DNA from: Leucobacter komagatae
Lineage (GTDB): Bacteria; Actinomycetota; Actinomycetes; Actinomycetales; Microbacteriaceae
Length of the DNA: 64,000 nucleotides
Direction: 5' to 3'
NCBI RefSeq assembly: GCF_006716085.1
Contig: NZ_VFON01000001.1
Coordinates: 1,054,001 to 1,118,000, forward strand
Positions 30,959 through 40,034 of the stretch are shown piece by piece (the first letter of the stretch is position 1; every line of letters starts with the position of its first letter). Under the pieces are notes generated by a model. It was given only the letters and a program-made list of their open reading frames with translations. It was not told the DNA's origin and did not search any database. Made by a program: the position numbers and the translations under genes.

Positions 30959-32254
30959 TTAGTCGGTGTGGGCTCGCAGTGCTCCGTCAAGGCGGGAGAG
31001 CATCTCTGCGATTTCCGCGGGTGTGACGGTGAGCGGTGGGGCGACGAGCAGGTGCGGGACGACGGTTGTGTCCCCGCGGCTATCCGCACGCGTTGAGGCG
31101 CCGGGGTAGAGCACGAGGCCCCGGGCCATCGCCGCTCGGTTGAGGGCATTCGCACCACCTCGGGCGGTCAGCGCGGGCGAGAGTTCGAGCGCGAGCAACA
31201 GCCCGGCACCTCGAACCTCAGTGATGGCGTTCGGGTAGCGCACCGCGAGGATTTCGAGCCCTGCGCGCAGCTCTGCTCCTCGCAGGGCAACGTTCTCGAG
31301 CACGTCGCGTTCCGCGTAGAACTGCAGCGCTGCAGCCGCCGCAGCGACCGCGACCGGGTGGCCGCTGTAGGTGTAGCCGTGATGGAACACGCCGCCCGAG
31401 TCGCGGACGGCCTGCACGATAGGCTCCGAGACAATCACGCCAGACAGTGGCGCGTACCCGCCAGTGACCCCCTTACCGAAGGTGATGAGATCGGGCACGA
31501 TGCCCGATCGCTCGACGGCGAAGTTCGTGCCGCAGCGTCCGAAGCCAGTCATTACCTCGTCGGCGATGAGCACGATGCCGTGCGTGCGGCAGATCTCCGC
31601 GATCTTCCGCAGCGCCTCGTGTTCGGGCTCGAACGCACCGAGCTGACTTCCGACGAGCGGTTCAAGGATGAGCGCTGAGATGTTCTCCGCGCCCTCGCTG
31701 CGCACGAGCTTCTCGAGCGCAGCAACGGGGGCCATCGCGTCGGCGCTATCGCGCCAGCTCGGCAGCCTGAGTGTGCGCGGCAGCATCGGGGCATAGTGCT
31801 GCCTGCGCGATGCGTCTCCCCCGACAGCGAGAGCCCCGAGCGTGTTGCCGTGGTAGTTATCCCACATGCCGACAACGAGGTGGCGACTGCTCTCGCCGCG
31901 ACTCAGGTGGTACTGCCGCGCGAGCTTGAACGCTGATTCGTTGGCTTCGGAGCCTCCGCTTGCGAAGAAGACGCGGGTGAACCCCTCTGGTGCGAGACCC
32001 TGGATGCGAGCCGCGGCGTCGTGAAGCGCAGCGGTCTCGAAGCGAAGCGTGTGTGCAAACCCGACCCGCAGCGCCTGTTCACGCATCGCGTCGGCTATCT
32101 CGGTAACCCCGTGGCCGAGATTCGCGGCGACCGCTCCCGAGCTCCCGTCGAGGTACTCCGTGCCGTCGTCAGCGTAGAGATAGCTTCCCTGCGCGCTGAC
32201 GATCAGCGGGTAGTCGGCACCGAAGTCACGGTGAAAAACCGCACTGCCGCTCAT
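30959..32254 (-). CDS. Class III PLP-dependent aminotransferase
   Basis: The enzyme transfers an amino group, usually from an omega-amine or omega-amino acid, to a keto acid. The fold type I landmarks are YLDGSSGAVAANLGHG, VFFASGGSEANESAFKLARQYH, MWDNYHGNTLGAL, IADEVMTGFGRCG and the PLP lysine in FGKGVTGGYAPLSG. The start is uncertain: ATG 32254, ATG 32272 and GTG 32293 all have weak ribosome sites. It is first in the leftward catabolic train, 124 bases before the binding-protein gene, and probably defines the nitrogen-removing step. Confidence 0.9.
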   Translation of the reverse strand: MSGSAVFHRDFGADYPLIVSAQGSYLYADDGTEYLDGSSGAVAANLGHGVTEIADAMREQALRVGFAHTLRFETAALHDAAARIQGLAPEGFTRVFFASGGSEANESAFKLARQYHLSRGESSRHLVVGMWDNYHGNTLGALAVGGDASRRQHYAPMLPRTLRLPSWRDSADAMAPVAALEKLVRSEGAENISALILEPLVGSQLGAFEPEHEALRKIAEICRTHGIVLIADEVMTGFGRCGTNFAVERSGIVPDLITFGKGVTGGYAPLSGVIVSEPIVQAVRDSGGVFHHGYTYSGHPVAVAAAAAALQFYAERDVLENVALRGAELRAGLEILAVRYPNAITEVRGAGLLLALELSPALTARGGANALNRAAMARGLVLYPGASTRADSRGDTTVVPHLLVAPPLTVTPAEIAEMLSRLDGALRAHTD

Positions 32255-32441
32255 CCGCGGGCCGCCCGGCATGGCAAGATCGCCACGCCGCACTCGTCGC
32301 TACAGATCATCATCAACAACACTCCCTCGTGTTCGTTCTGTGAAATCTTTTTCTCTCTGCGAACATTTTGCAACGCGAGTTGGTGCTTGTCAACCTGAAC
32401 CCCGCGCCCGAGCACGGGCGAGCGCCTTGGGGAACACAAAA

Positions 32442-32469
32442 CCCCGGCTCCCCAAAAGGGGCGCCGGGG
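32442..32469 (-). terminator. Strong terminator hairpin between the catabolic operon and DUF2469
   Basis: CCCCGGCTCCCC and GGGGCGCCGGGG pair over 12 positions with one mismatch around an AAAA loop. On the minus strand the stem is followed by TTTTGTGTT, the right orientation to end the DUF2469 gene. Confidence 0.8.
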
Positions 32470-32542
32470 CTTTAGTCCTCAAAAACCACCAACAGCCAGC
32501 TGGCACGTAGCCAGTGATCAGCGACCGCGCGAAGCAGTCACC

Positions 32543-32866
32543 CTACTCGTCGATCGAGAGCTCCTGTGGCAACTTGAACTCGCGAGCAGAAAGCTCCTCG
32601 ACATTCACGTCCTTGAACGTGAGCACGCGCACGGACTTCACGAAGCGGTCGGAACGATACACGTCCCACACCCACACGTCGCCCATGGTGAGCTCGAAGT
32701 AGAAATCGTTGCCCGCGTCATTCCGCTTCAGGTCGACCTCGTTCGCGAGGTAGAAACGGCGCTCGGTCTCGACTACGTATCGGAACTGACTCGCGATATC
32801 GCGATATTCGCGAAACAGCGCCAGCTCTGCATCGCGTTCGTATTCCTCAAGATCGTCTTCATTCAT
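32543..32866 (-). CDS. DUF2469-family protein
   Basis: A 107-aa acidic protein of a family restricted mainly to Actinobacteria, of unknown function. It shows the typical run EYERDAELALFREYRDI, YVVETERRFYLANEVD and FYFELTMGDVWVWDVYR. I chose ATG 32866, which is tight behind GGAGGGG; ATG 32875 is an alternative. In other actinobacteria it lies in the yraN-rnhB-lepB region, whereas here it is divergent from the SOS mutasome operon, with a LexA box in the shared intergenic space. Whether it is LexA-controlled is unknown. Confidence 0.85.
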   Translation of the reverse strand: MNEDDLEEYERDAELALFREYRDIASQFRYVVETERRFYLANEVDLKRNDAGNDFYFELTMGDVWVWDVYRSDRFVKSVRVLTFKDVNVEELSAREFKLPQELSIDE

Positions 32867-32925
32867 CCCCTCCATCCTATGCCGCTTCGGCGACACGCGA
32901 GCACCGCGCGCCCCAGCTTGACTCA

Positions 32926-32943
32926 TTCGAACATATGTTCGAA
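32926..32943. promoter_or_regulatory. Perfect LexA (SOS) box for the mutasome operon
   Basis: TTCGAACATATGTTCGAA is a perfect 18-bp palindrome and an exact match to the actinobacterial LexA consensus TCGAAC-N4-GTTCGA. It lies 10 bases before the imuA' ATG at 32953 and 60 bases before the divergent DUF2469 start. Confidence 0.93.
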
Positions 32944-32952
32944 TATGGTCGC

Positions 32953-33609
32953 ATGAGTTCCGCGGCTTCGATCCCCGACCTGCGGCAGCGCATCAGCGAG
33001 ATGCAGCCGCTGCGGATCGACGAGCGCGCGCTCCCCACGGCGCCCGGCCTGCGGGCGCTGCTCCCCGGCGGCGCCCTCCGCGCGGGAGCCGCATACTCAG
33101 TGCAGGGCTCGTGGCAACTCGCGCTTTCCTTCCTCGCGGAGGCGTCGCAGGGTGGCGCCTGGTGCGGCGTGCTCGGCTGCCCCGCGTTCGGCGCCGAGGC
33201 AGCCGTCTCGCTCGGCATCGCGCTCGACCGCTGCGTGCTCGTTCCAGAGCCGGGCAGGCACGCGCTCACGCTCGCCGGCACGCTCAGCGAGACGCTCTCC
33301 GTCGTCGTCGCCCGCTTCGACGCAAGGGTCTCCCCCGCCGACATCGAACGTCTCTCCGCCAGACTCCGCGAGCACGGCTCGGCCCTCGTAGTCATCGGCG
33401 AGTGGGCGCGAAGCGAGGCGCGCCTGAGCGTCGTGTCGTCGCGGTGGACGGGGCTTGGTGCGGGGCACGGGGCACTCACCACGCGCGAGCTCACCGTGCA
33501 GTCGGAAGACCGTCGGGGCACACGACGCCACGCTGTCAGGTTCGAGCGCGGCTGCCTCGGGGCGGGGCGGGAACAGCCGCCCGCGGCGCGCGCGCTCAGG
33601 GCGGTGTGA
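32953..33609 (+). CDS. imuA': ImuA'-like protein (RecA-related mutasome accessory)
   Basis: ImuA' supports translesion synthesis by ImuB and DnaE2 after DNA damage. The 218-aa protein begins MSSAASIPDLRQRISEMQPL and has LPGGALRAGAAYSVQGS, corresponding to the RecA-like nucleotide region, here without a canonical Walker A. I place the start at ATG 32953, since the ATG at 32935 lies inside the LexA box. The stop is two bases before the imuB GTG. Divergence from RecA is normal for this family, and the assignment depends strongly on the operon and SOS box. Confidence 0.86.
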   Translation: MSSAASIPDLRQRISEMQPLRIDERALPTAPGLRALLPGGALRAGAAYSVQGSWQLALSFLAEASQGGAWCGVLGCPAFGAEAAVSLGIALDRCVLVPEPGRHALTLAGTLSETLSVVVARFDARVSPADIERLSARLREHGSALVVIGEWARSEARLSVVSSRWTGLGAGHGALTTRELTVQSEDRRGTRRHAVRFERGCLGAGREQPPAARALRAV

Positions 33610-33610
33610 C

Positions 33611-35047
33611 GTGCCTCCCGAACGCGTCGTTGTGCTCCACCTCGTCGACTGGCCGGGAGCGCACGACGACCAAGAGGGCGACCCCCCGAGTTTCGCGCCG
33701 GTGTTCGCGAAGCTCACGGACCTCGTTCCCTCGCTCGAGGAGCTCCGCCCCGGCCTCGTCGCGATGCGGGCACGCGGCCCCGCGCGCTACTACGGCGGCG
33801 AGCGCGAGGTCGCAGCTGCACTCCTCGGGTTCGCGCGCACCGAGAACCTCGGCTCGGCGCGGGTCGGCATCGCCGACGGCAGGTTCGCGGCGGAACAGGC
33901 CGCGAGCGCGGACCCTGAGCCGAGCGACGGCGTGCTGATCGTCGAGCCAGGCGGGGCTGCCGCGTTTCTCAGCGAGCTCCCCATCGCCTGCGCGACCGAC
34001 GAGAAGCTCGGGCAGCTGCTCCCGGGCTTGGGCATCTACACGCTGGGGGCGTTCGCCGCGCTCCCGGAGAGCGCGGTGCGGGCCCGGTTCGGCCCCGGGG
34101 GCGTGCTCGCGCACAGGCACGCCCGGGGTGAGGACGGTGAGCGTGGCGAGCCGATCCGGGCGCAGCAGGCCGCACGCGACTTCGCGGTCGGCCTCGATTT
34201 CGAGCCGCCGATTTCGGGTACCGAGCAGCTCGCGTTCGCGTGCAGCTCGCTCGTCGAACGGTTCATCGGCGCGCTCACCGAGGAGCGGCTCGTGTGTACC
34301 TCGCTGCGCGTGACACTCACCGACGACATCGGTCTCAGGCACGAACGCGACTGGGCGCACCCGCGGTTCTTCTCACCGCAGGACGCATTGGCGCGGCTGC
34401 GGTGGCAGTCGGAGAGCCTCGTCGCGGGGTGGGCCGGCGCGGCGAGCGACGAGCGCGCCGGGGCAGGGATCCAGGCGGTACGCATCGCGCCCGTGCGCAC
34501 CGACAGGATCGCCTCGCACGAGCCAGGGCTCTGGACGAGCGGGCCCGACGAGCGCGTGCACCACCATCTCAGCCGCGCGCAGGGGCTGCTCGGCCCGGGC
34601 GGGGTCGGCACGGTGTCGCTCGACGGCGGCAGGTTGCTGCACGAGCGCCAGCAGTTCACGCACTGGGGGTCGGCGCCGAGACGGCAGCGCGCTCCGGGGC
34701 CGTGGCCGGGGGCGCTCGCCGCGCCGCAACCGACGCTCGTGTTCTCCCCGCCGCTGCGCGCTCGGCTCACCGACGGGGAGGGCGAGGTCGTCGCCATCGA
34801 CGAAGAGGATCTTCTCGCCGCTGCCCCGCACGCGCTCCGCGTCGAGGGACTGCCCTCCCCGGGTACCGTGCGGGGGTGGTCGAAGCCCTGGCCGATCAGG
34901 GAGCACTGGTGGGAGGGCCGGCCCGAGCGCTTCCGCATGCAGGTCGAGCTCGATACGGGCGAGAGCTGGCTGCTGCTCGCCCGCCTCCGCGAGGGGGAGG
35001 TCACGGGGGCGCAAACGACGTGGTTCGCGGAGGGCAAGTATGACTAG
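33611..35047 (+). CDS. imuB: ImuB, Y-family polymerase-like mutasome hub
   Basis: ImuB is a catalytically degenerate Y-family polymerase that links ImuA' and DnaE2 to the beta clamp. The 478-aa product begins at GTG 33611 (VPPERVVVLHLVDWPGAHDD in outline); the palm region keeps only the first acidic residue. The middle segment ALLGFARTENLGSARVGIADGRFAAEQAA and LGIYTLGAFAALPESAVRARFGPGG are the Y-family thumb/HhH parts. The C-terminal OB-like tail ends WLLLARLREGEVTGAQTTWFAEGKYD in outline. The frame reaching upstream to 33455 lies inside imuA' and is noise. It overlaps dnaE2 by 8 bases. Confidence 0.9.
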   Translation: MPPERVVVLHLVDWPGAHDDQEGDPPSFAPVFAKLTDLVPSLEELRPGLVAMRARGPARYYGGEREVAAALLGFARTENLGSARVGIADGRFAAEQAASADPEPSDGVLIVEPGGAAAFLSELPIACATDEKLGQLLPGLGIYTLGAFAALPESAVRARFGPGGVLAHRHARGEDGERGEPIRAQQAARDFAVGLDFEPPISGTEQLAFACSSLVERFIGALTEERLVCTSLRVTLTDDIGLRHERDWAHPRFFSPQDALARLRWQSESLVAGWAGAASDERAGAGIQAVRIAPVRTDRIASHEPGLWTSGPDERVHHHLSRAQGLLGPGGVGTVSLDGGRLLHERQQFTHWGSAPRRQRAPGPWPGALAAPQPTLVFSPPLRARLTDGEGEVVAIDEEDLLAAAPHALRVEGLPSPGTVRGWSKPWPIREHWWEGRPERFRMQVELDTGESWLLLARLREGEVTGAQTTWFAEGKYD

Positions 35048-38000
35048 CCCAACGCCCGAGACGTACGCGGAGCTGCACGCGCACTCCCACTACAGCTTCC
35101 TCGACGGCGCGTCCTCCCCCGAGCATCTCGTCACCGAGGCGCAGCGCCTCGGCCTCGCGGGCCTCGCGCTAACCGATCACGACGGGTTGTACGGCGCGCC
35201 CCGGTTCGCCGAGGCCGCGCTGAGCACCCCTGACTTCCTCACCGTGTACGGCGCCGAACTCACGCTCGGGCTCGAGGCGCCGCAGTTGGGCGCGGCTGAC
35301 CCGGCGGGGACGCACCTCCTCGCGCTCGCCAGGGGCGCGGCCGGCTACCACCGGCTCGCGTCGGCTATCACCGAGGGGCAGCTCGCCGGCGGCGAGAAGG
35401 GGCGACCCGTCTACGACGTGGAGCAGCTGGCTGCCGCGGCCGGTGGCGACTGGGTGATCCTCACCGGGTGCCGGAAGGGCCACGTGCGGCGGGCGCTCGA
35501 GCGCGGTGGGATGGCGGGTGCGCGCGCCGAGCTCGACAGGCTCGCTGCGCTCTTCGGCCGCGACAGCGTCTACGTTGAGCTCACCCACCACGGGCACCCG
35601 GGCGACGACGAGCGGAACACGGCACTCGCTCAGCTCGCCGCCGAGTCTGGGCTGCCGACGCTCGCGACCGGCGCCGTGCACGCGGCAACGAGGCACGCGA
35701 CCCGCACCGCCGAGGCGATGGCTGCGGTGCGGGCCCGGCGCAGCCTCGCCGAACTCGACCCGCACCTGCCTGCGTCGGGCGCGGCACACCTGCGCAGCGG
35801 TGACGCGATGCTCAGGCACTTCGCGCAGTACCCCGACGCGGTCGCGCGGACGGTGCCGCTCGCCCGCGAGCTCGCGTTCCCACTCAGGGAGGCGACCCCG
35901 CGACTCCCGAAGCTTCCGCTACCGGAGGGGCACACGCAGATGAGCTGGCTTCGGGAGCTCGTGTGGCGGGGCGCCGCCGAGCGCTACGGCGCGGGGCAAG
36001 ACGCCCTCGACGCCCCGCGCCGGGAGCGGATCGAGCGCGAACTCGACGTGATCGAGCAGCTCGACTTCCCCGGCTACTTCCTCATCGTGCACGACATCGT
36101 GCGGGAGGCGCGGTCGCGCGGGATCCTGTGCCAGGGCCGCGGATCCGCGGCGAACTCCGCCGTCTGCTACCTGCTGAAAGTCACCTCCGTCGACTCGATT
36201 TTCTACGGCCTGCCGTTCGAGCGTTTCCTCTCGAGCCTGCGCGAGGAAGAGCCCGACATCGACGTTGACTTCGATTCCGAGCGGCGCGAGGAGATGATTC
36301 AGTACGTCTACGACACCTACGGGCGGCGCAACGCGGCGCAGGTCGCGAACGTCATCACCTACCGACCGAAGGCGGCGATCCGCGACGCGGCGAAGGCGCT
36401 CGGGTACAGCGTCGCCGAGCAGCGCGCGTGGACGCGCAGCATCAGCCACCACGACGCGTTTCCCTCCGAGCAGTCGGGTGCTGACGCGGGCGAGTCGACG
36501 CCTGCGAGCGACACGGGTTCGCCGTACGCCGAGATCCCGGAGCCCGTGCTGCGGCTCGCGAACGAGTTCAAGGGGGCGCCCCGGCACCTCGGCATCCACT
36601 CGGGCGGTATGGTGCTCACCGAGCGCCCCGTCGGTGAGGTCTGCCCGATCGAGCACGCGCGCATGGAGAAGCGCACCGTGCTGCAGTGGGACAAAGACGA
36701 CTGCGCGGCGATGCGCCTCGTGAAGTTCGACCTGCTCGGCCTCGGCATGCTGAGCGCGATCGATAAGACGCTGCGCATGGTCGCCCAGGCGACGGGTGAG
36801 GAGTGGACGTTCGACTCGATCCCGAAAGAGGAGTCGGGGGTCTACGACATGCTCTGCCGGGGCGACGCGATTGGCGTGTTTCAGGTCGAGAGCCGCGCTC
36901 AGCTCAACACGCTGCCCCGGCTGCGCCCGAGGAGCTTCTACGACCTCGTGATCGAGATCGCGCTCATCCGCCCGGGCCCCATCCAGGGCGGCGCGGTGCA
37001 CCCGTACCTGCGCAGGCGGGCCGGGAAGGAGGCGATCACGTTCTCGCACCCGAGCCTCGAGCCCGTGCTCGCGCGCACCCTCGGGATCCCGCTCTTCCAA
37101 GAGCAGCTCATGCAGATCGCGACGACGGTTGGCGGGTGCACGGGCGAGGACGCCGACCTGCTCAGGCGCTCGATGGGGTCGAAACGCGGTAAGGAGCGGA
37201 TGGACTCGCTCAGGGAAAAGATCTTCGCGGGAATGCGCGCGAACGGGATCGAGGGCGAAGAGGCGCAGCTCGTCTACACCCAGCTCGAGTCGTTCGCCGA
37301 CTTCGGTTTCGCGGAGAGCCACTCCATCAGCTTCGCGCTCATCGTCTACGTCAGCTCTTGGCTGAAGCTGCACTACCCCGCCGTATTCCTCGCCGGGCTC
37401 TTGCAATCGCAGCCGATGGGGTTCTACTCGCCGCGCAGCCTCGCGGAAGACGCGAAGCGGCACGGCGTCGAGGTGCGGCCCCCCGACGTGCAGTTCTCTA
37501 CCGTGCACGCGGGCGTCGAGCCGCGATCACCCGCCGCGGGTCCCCTCGCGCCGACGGGGCTCCTCGCGCCGACGGGGCTCCCCGAGTGCGCGGAGCACGA
37601 CCGCCCGCCAGTCGGCCCGTTCGACGAGTCGGCGCCAGATCAAAGCGGGCAGCACCGCAGAGACGGGCGCTTCGCGGTCAGGCTCGGCCTCGCAGAGGTG
37701 CGCGGCATCGGTACGCGGGTCGCCGAGCGCATCGTCGCGGCGCGCGCCCCCGGGCCCTTCGCCGACCTCGCGGACCTCGCGCGCCGGGCAGATCTGGATC
37801 GCGAACAGCTTGAGGCGCTCGCATCTTCTGGTGCGTGCGCGGGGCTCGGACTCTCCCGGAGAGACGCGCTGTGGGCCGCGGGGCCCGCGTCCGAGAACAG
37901 GGATCGCTACCTGCCCGGAATCGCGGTGCACGTGCAGCCACCGCTGCTGCCCGTCTTGACCGACGCCGAGCAGACGTCACTCGACCTGTGGACGACGGGG

Positions 38001-38372
38001 GTCGCGACGGGAACGCACCCGCTCGCGCTGCTGCGCGACTCGCTCGACGCTCGCGGTGTCGCGCGGTCGGACCTCGCGCGGGGCGCGCAGAACGGCTCGA
38101 CGGTCGAAGTCGCCGGCCTCGTTACCCACCGGCAGCGGCCGGGCACGGCCGCCGGCGTGACCTTCCTCACGCTCGAAGACGAGAGCGGCACCGTCAACGT
38201 CGTCGTGTGGGCGAAGACCTGGCAGGCGCACCGACTCGTCGCGCAGTCGGCGCCGGCGATGATCGTCCGCGGCGTCGCAGACCGGTCACCCGAGGGGGTG
38301 TTCAACGTCATCGCACACGGATTCGAACCGCTTCCGGCACCGCAGGCTATCGCGTCACGCGACTTCCGTTAG
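35040..38372 (+). CDS. dnaE2: Error-prone DNA polymerase DnaE2 (ImuC)
   Basis: DnaE2 is a non-replicative C-family polymerase that performs mutagenic translesion synthesis in the SOS response. The 1110-aa protein has an N-terminal PHP domain (YAELHAHSHYSFLDGASSPEHL in outline), the polymerase palm with EEEPDIDVDFDSERREEMI (catalytic acidic residues), GRGSAANSAVCYLL, SMGSKRGKERM, the HhH region (VRGIGTRVAERIV) and an OB domain (VEVAGLVTHRQRPGTAAGVTFLTLEDE in outline). There is no C-terminal tau-binding region, as expected for DnaE2. A 14-residue repeated LAPTGLLAPTGL segment (about residue 840) is a local duplication. It ends the LexA-controlled operon. Confidence 0.96.
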   Translation: MTSPTPETYAELHAHSHYSFLDGASSPEHLVTEAQRLGLAGLALTDHDGLYGAPRFAEAALSTPDFLTVYGAELTLGLEAPQLGAADPAGTHLLALARGAAGYHRLASAITEGQLAGGEKGRPVYDVEQLAAAAGGDWVILTGCRKGHVRRALERGGMAGARAELDRLAALFGRDSVYVELTHHGHPGDDERNTALAQLAAESGLPTLATGAVHAATRHATRTAEAMAAVRARRSLAELDPHLPASGAAHLRSGDAMLRHFAQYPDAVARTVPLARELAFPLREATPRLPKLPLPEGHTQMSWLRELVWRGAAERYGAGQDALDAPRRERIERELDVIEQLDFPGYFLIVHDIVREARSRGILCQGRGSAANSAVCYLLKVTSVDSIFYGLPFERFLSSLREEEPDIDVDFDSERREEMIQYVYDTYGRRNAAQVANVITYRPKAAIRDAAKALGYSVAEQRAWTRSISHHDAFPSEQSGADAGESTPASDTGSPYAEIPEPVLRLANEFKGAPRHLGIHSGGMVLTERPVGEVCPIEHARMEKRTVLQWDKDDCAAMRLVKFDLLGLGMLSAIDKTLRMVAQATGEEWTFDSIPKEESGVYDMLCRGDAIGVFQVESRAQLNTLPRLRPRSFYDLVIEIALIRPGPIQGGAVHPYLRRRAGKEAITFSHPSLEPVLARTLGIPLFQEQLMQIATTVGGCTGEDADLLRRSMGSKRGKERMDSLREKIFAGMRANGIEGEEAQLVYTQLESFADFGFAESHSISFALIVYVSSWLKLHYPAVFLAGLLQSQPMGFYSPRSLAEDAKRHGVEVRPPDVQFSTVHAGVEPRSPAAGPLAPTGLLAPTGLPECAEHDRPPVGPFDESAPDQSGQHRRDGRFAVRLGLAEVRGIGTRVAERIVAARAPGPFADLADLARRADLDREQLEALASSGACAGLGLSRRDALWAAGPASENRDRYLPGIAVHVQPPLLPVLTDAEQTSLDLWTTGVATGTHPLALLRDSLDARGVARSDLARGAQNGSTVEVAGLVTHRQRPGTAAGVTFLTLEDESGTVNVVVWAKTWQAHRLVAQSAPAMIVRGVADRSPEGVFNVIAHGFEPLPAPQAIASRDFR

Positions 38373-38385
38373 CTATGCTGGCGAG

Positions 38386-39708
38386 GTGCATACATCAACT
38401 GCTTTGCTCACCGACCACTACGAACTGACTATGGTCGACGCCGCGCTCAAGGCCGGCACCGCGAACCGCAACAGCGTGTTCGAACTCTTTGCGCGCAGGC
38501 TCTCGGGCGCGCGCCGCTACGGCGTCGTCGCCGGCACCGGCCGCCTCCTTGAGGCCATCGCCGATTTCCGGTTCGCTGACACCGAGCTCGAATTTCTGCG
38601 CGCGAACAGCGTCGTGAGCTCAGAGACGATCGACTGGCTCGCGAACTACCGTTTCACCGGCGACATCTGGGGCTATCCGGAGGGCGAGGTGTTCTTCCCG
38701 GGGTCTCCGCTCATCACGGTCGAGGCGAGCTTCGCCGAGGGCGTCATCCTCGAAACGCTCGCGCTCAGCATCATGAACTACGACTCCGCCGTCGCGACCG
38801 CCGCATCACGCATGGTCTACGCCGCGAACGGCAAGCCGCTTGCCGAGATGGGCTCGCGTCGCACCAGCGAGCGCAGCGCGGTCGCCGCGGCACGAGCCGC
38901 CTACATTGCGGGCTTCAGCGCCACGTCGAACCTCGAGGCTGGTCGCAGCTACGGGATCCCCACCATGGGCACCGCGGCGCACTCGTTCACGTTGCTCCAC
39001 GACTCCGAGCGCGAAGCTTTCGAAGCACAGATCACGGCCTTCGGCCCGGACACGACCTTGCTCGTTGACACCTACGACATCGAGCAGGGCGTGCGCACCG
39101 CAGTCGAGGTCGCCGGCACCGGGCTCGGGGCGGTGCGCATCGACTCGGGCGACCTCCCCGTCGTTGTTGTCGAGGTGCGCGAACTCCTCGACTCGCTCGG
39201 CGCGACGAACACCCGCATTACCGTCACGAACGACCTCGACGAGCACACCGTTGCTGCGCTCGCGGCTTCGCCGGTGGACTCGTTCGGCGTCGGCACCTCG
39301 GTCGTTGTCGGCTCGGGCAGCCCGACCATGGGTATGGTGTACAAGCTCGTCGCTCGCGAGGATGACAACGGCGAGTGGGTGTCGGTCGCCAAGAAGAGCG
39401 CTGACAAGGCCTCCGTCGGCGGCCGCAAGAGCGTCCGCAGGCTGCACAACGCGCGCGGCGTCGCTCGTTCAGAGCTCATCTTCCTCGGCGACGGCCCTGG
39501 TGGGGCTGACGAGGGCTCCGAGTTCCAAGAGTCGAGCCGCGAGGTGCTCGAGCACCTCGTGATTGCAGGCGAGATTCAGCAGCAGTACGTCGGGGCCGAC
39601 GGGATCGCGCTTGCGCGTGACCGCCACCGCGCGAGCGTTGCCGAGCTTCCCCGGGTCGCGATGAGCCTCACACGCGGTGACCCTGCTATCGCGACCGAGT
39701 ACCGCTAG
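38386..39708 (+). CDS. pncB: Nicotinate phosphoribosyltransferase
   Basis: This enzyme makes nicotinate mononucleotide from nicotinate and PRPP in the NAD salvage pathway. The 440-aa protein has the family signatures TDHYELTMVDAALKAG, NYRFTGDIWGYPEGEVFFPG, EMGSRRTSERSAVAAARAAYIAGF, the MGTAAHSFTLLHDSE active-site strand (with the phosphorylatable His) and VRIDSGDLPVVV. GTG 38386 is 13 bases after the dnaE2 stop. A strong hairpin lies 22 bases after its own stop. Confidence 0.95.
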   Translation: MHTSTALLTDHYELTMVDAALKAGTANRNSVFELFARRLSGARRYGVVAGTGRLLEAIADFRFADTELEFLRANSVVSSETIDWLANYRFTGDIWGYPEGEVFFPGSPLITVEASFAEGVILETLALSIMNYDSAVATAASRMVYAANGKPLAEMGSRRTSERSAVAAARAAYIAGFSATSNLEAGRSYGIPTMGTAAHSFTLLHDSEREAFEAQITAFGPDTTLLVDTYDIEQGVRTAVEVAGTGLGAVRIDSGDLPVVVVEVRELLDSLGATNTRITVTNDLDEHTVAALAASPVDSFGVGTSVVVGSGSPTMGMVYKLVAREDDNGEWVSVAKKSADKASVGGRKSVRRLHNARGVARSELIFLGDGPGGADEGSEFQESSREVLEHLVIAGEIQQQYVGADGIALARDRHRASVAELPRVAMSLTRGDPAIATEYR

Positions 39709-39730
39709 GGGCTTCTAAGCTTCCCCCTAG

Positions 39731-39769
39731 GGAGGGTGCTCTGCTGAGACCTGAAGCAGAGCACCCTCC
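39731..39769 (+). terminator. Perfect 15-bp stem-loop after pncB
   Basis: GGAGGGTGCTCTGCT pairs perfectly with AGCAGAGCACCCTCC around a 9-base loop. There is no long T-run on either strand, so it may terminate weakly or stabilise the 3' end of the pncB mRNA. Confidence 0.7.
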
Positions 39770-39839
39770 CTATGCGTTCAGCACTTCCAATGCCCAAATC
39801 CTGCGGTTCGCAGGCTACGCTGCGTCGGTCACCTAGGGA

Positions 39840-39945
39840 ACGCCGGTGGGCAAGGCGGGGCCGGGCTAGGTTGGGCAAAACTGGGTAGGCGCTGCCGGGG
39901 CGGGCAGGGCTGGGCAGAGCTTGGTGGGGCGAGAAGGGTGCATGC
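39840..39945 (+). repeat. G-rich degenerate repeat tract with a canonical quadruplex motif
   Basis: A series of GGGCA/GGGCT-like units fills the intergenic space between pncB and the DUF3039 gene. GGGGCGGGCAGGGCTGGG (39897-39914) meets the four-tract, short-loop rule for a G-quadruplex on the plus strand. The minus-strand open frame across it (39705-39974) has no protein character. Confidence 0.55.
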
Positions 39946-39988
39946 CGGCTAAACCAGCCGCGCGCTTTCGACACCCAAAACTGCTAAC

Positions 39989-40034
39989 GGCGTTGTCTAG
40001 CCCTCAATTCCACGGTTGAGGGATAGACAACGCC
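39989..40034 (-). terminator. Long stem-loop downstream of the DUF3039 gene
   Basis: GGCGTTGTCTA-CCCTCAA and TTGAGGG-TAGACAACGCC pair over about 18 positions with one mismatch around a 9-base loop. It lies 45 bases after the leftward DUF3039 stop and is its likely transcription end. Confidence 0.7.

Noticed and set aside
30835..31158. N-terminal extension of the ABC substrate-binding protein
   Set aside because: The lipoprotein signal starts at ATG 30834 with a Shine-Dalgarno; the extra sequence is Pro/Ser/Arg-rich noise.
39705..39974. Minus-strand 89-aa open frame rich in Pro, Ala, Arg and Ser
   Set aside because: It lies across a G-rich repeat tract and a hairpin, has no Shine-Dalgarno and no protein-like pattern.
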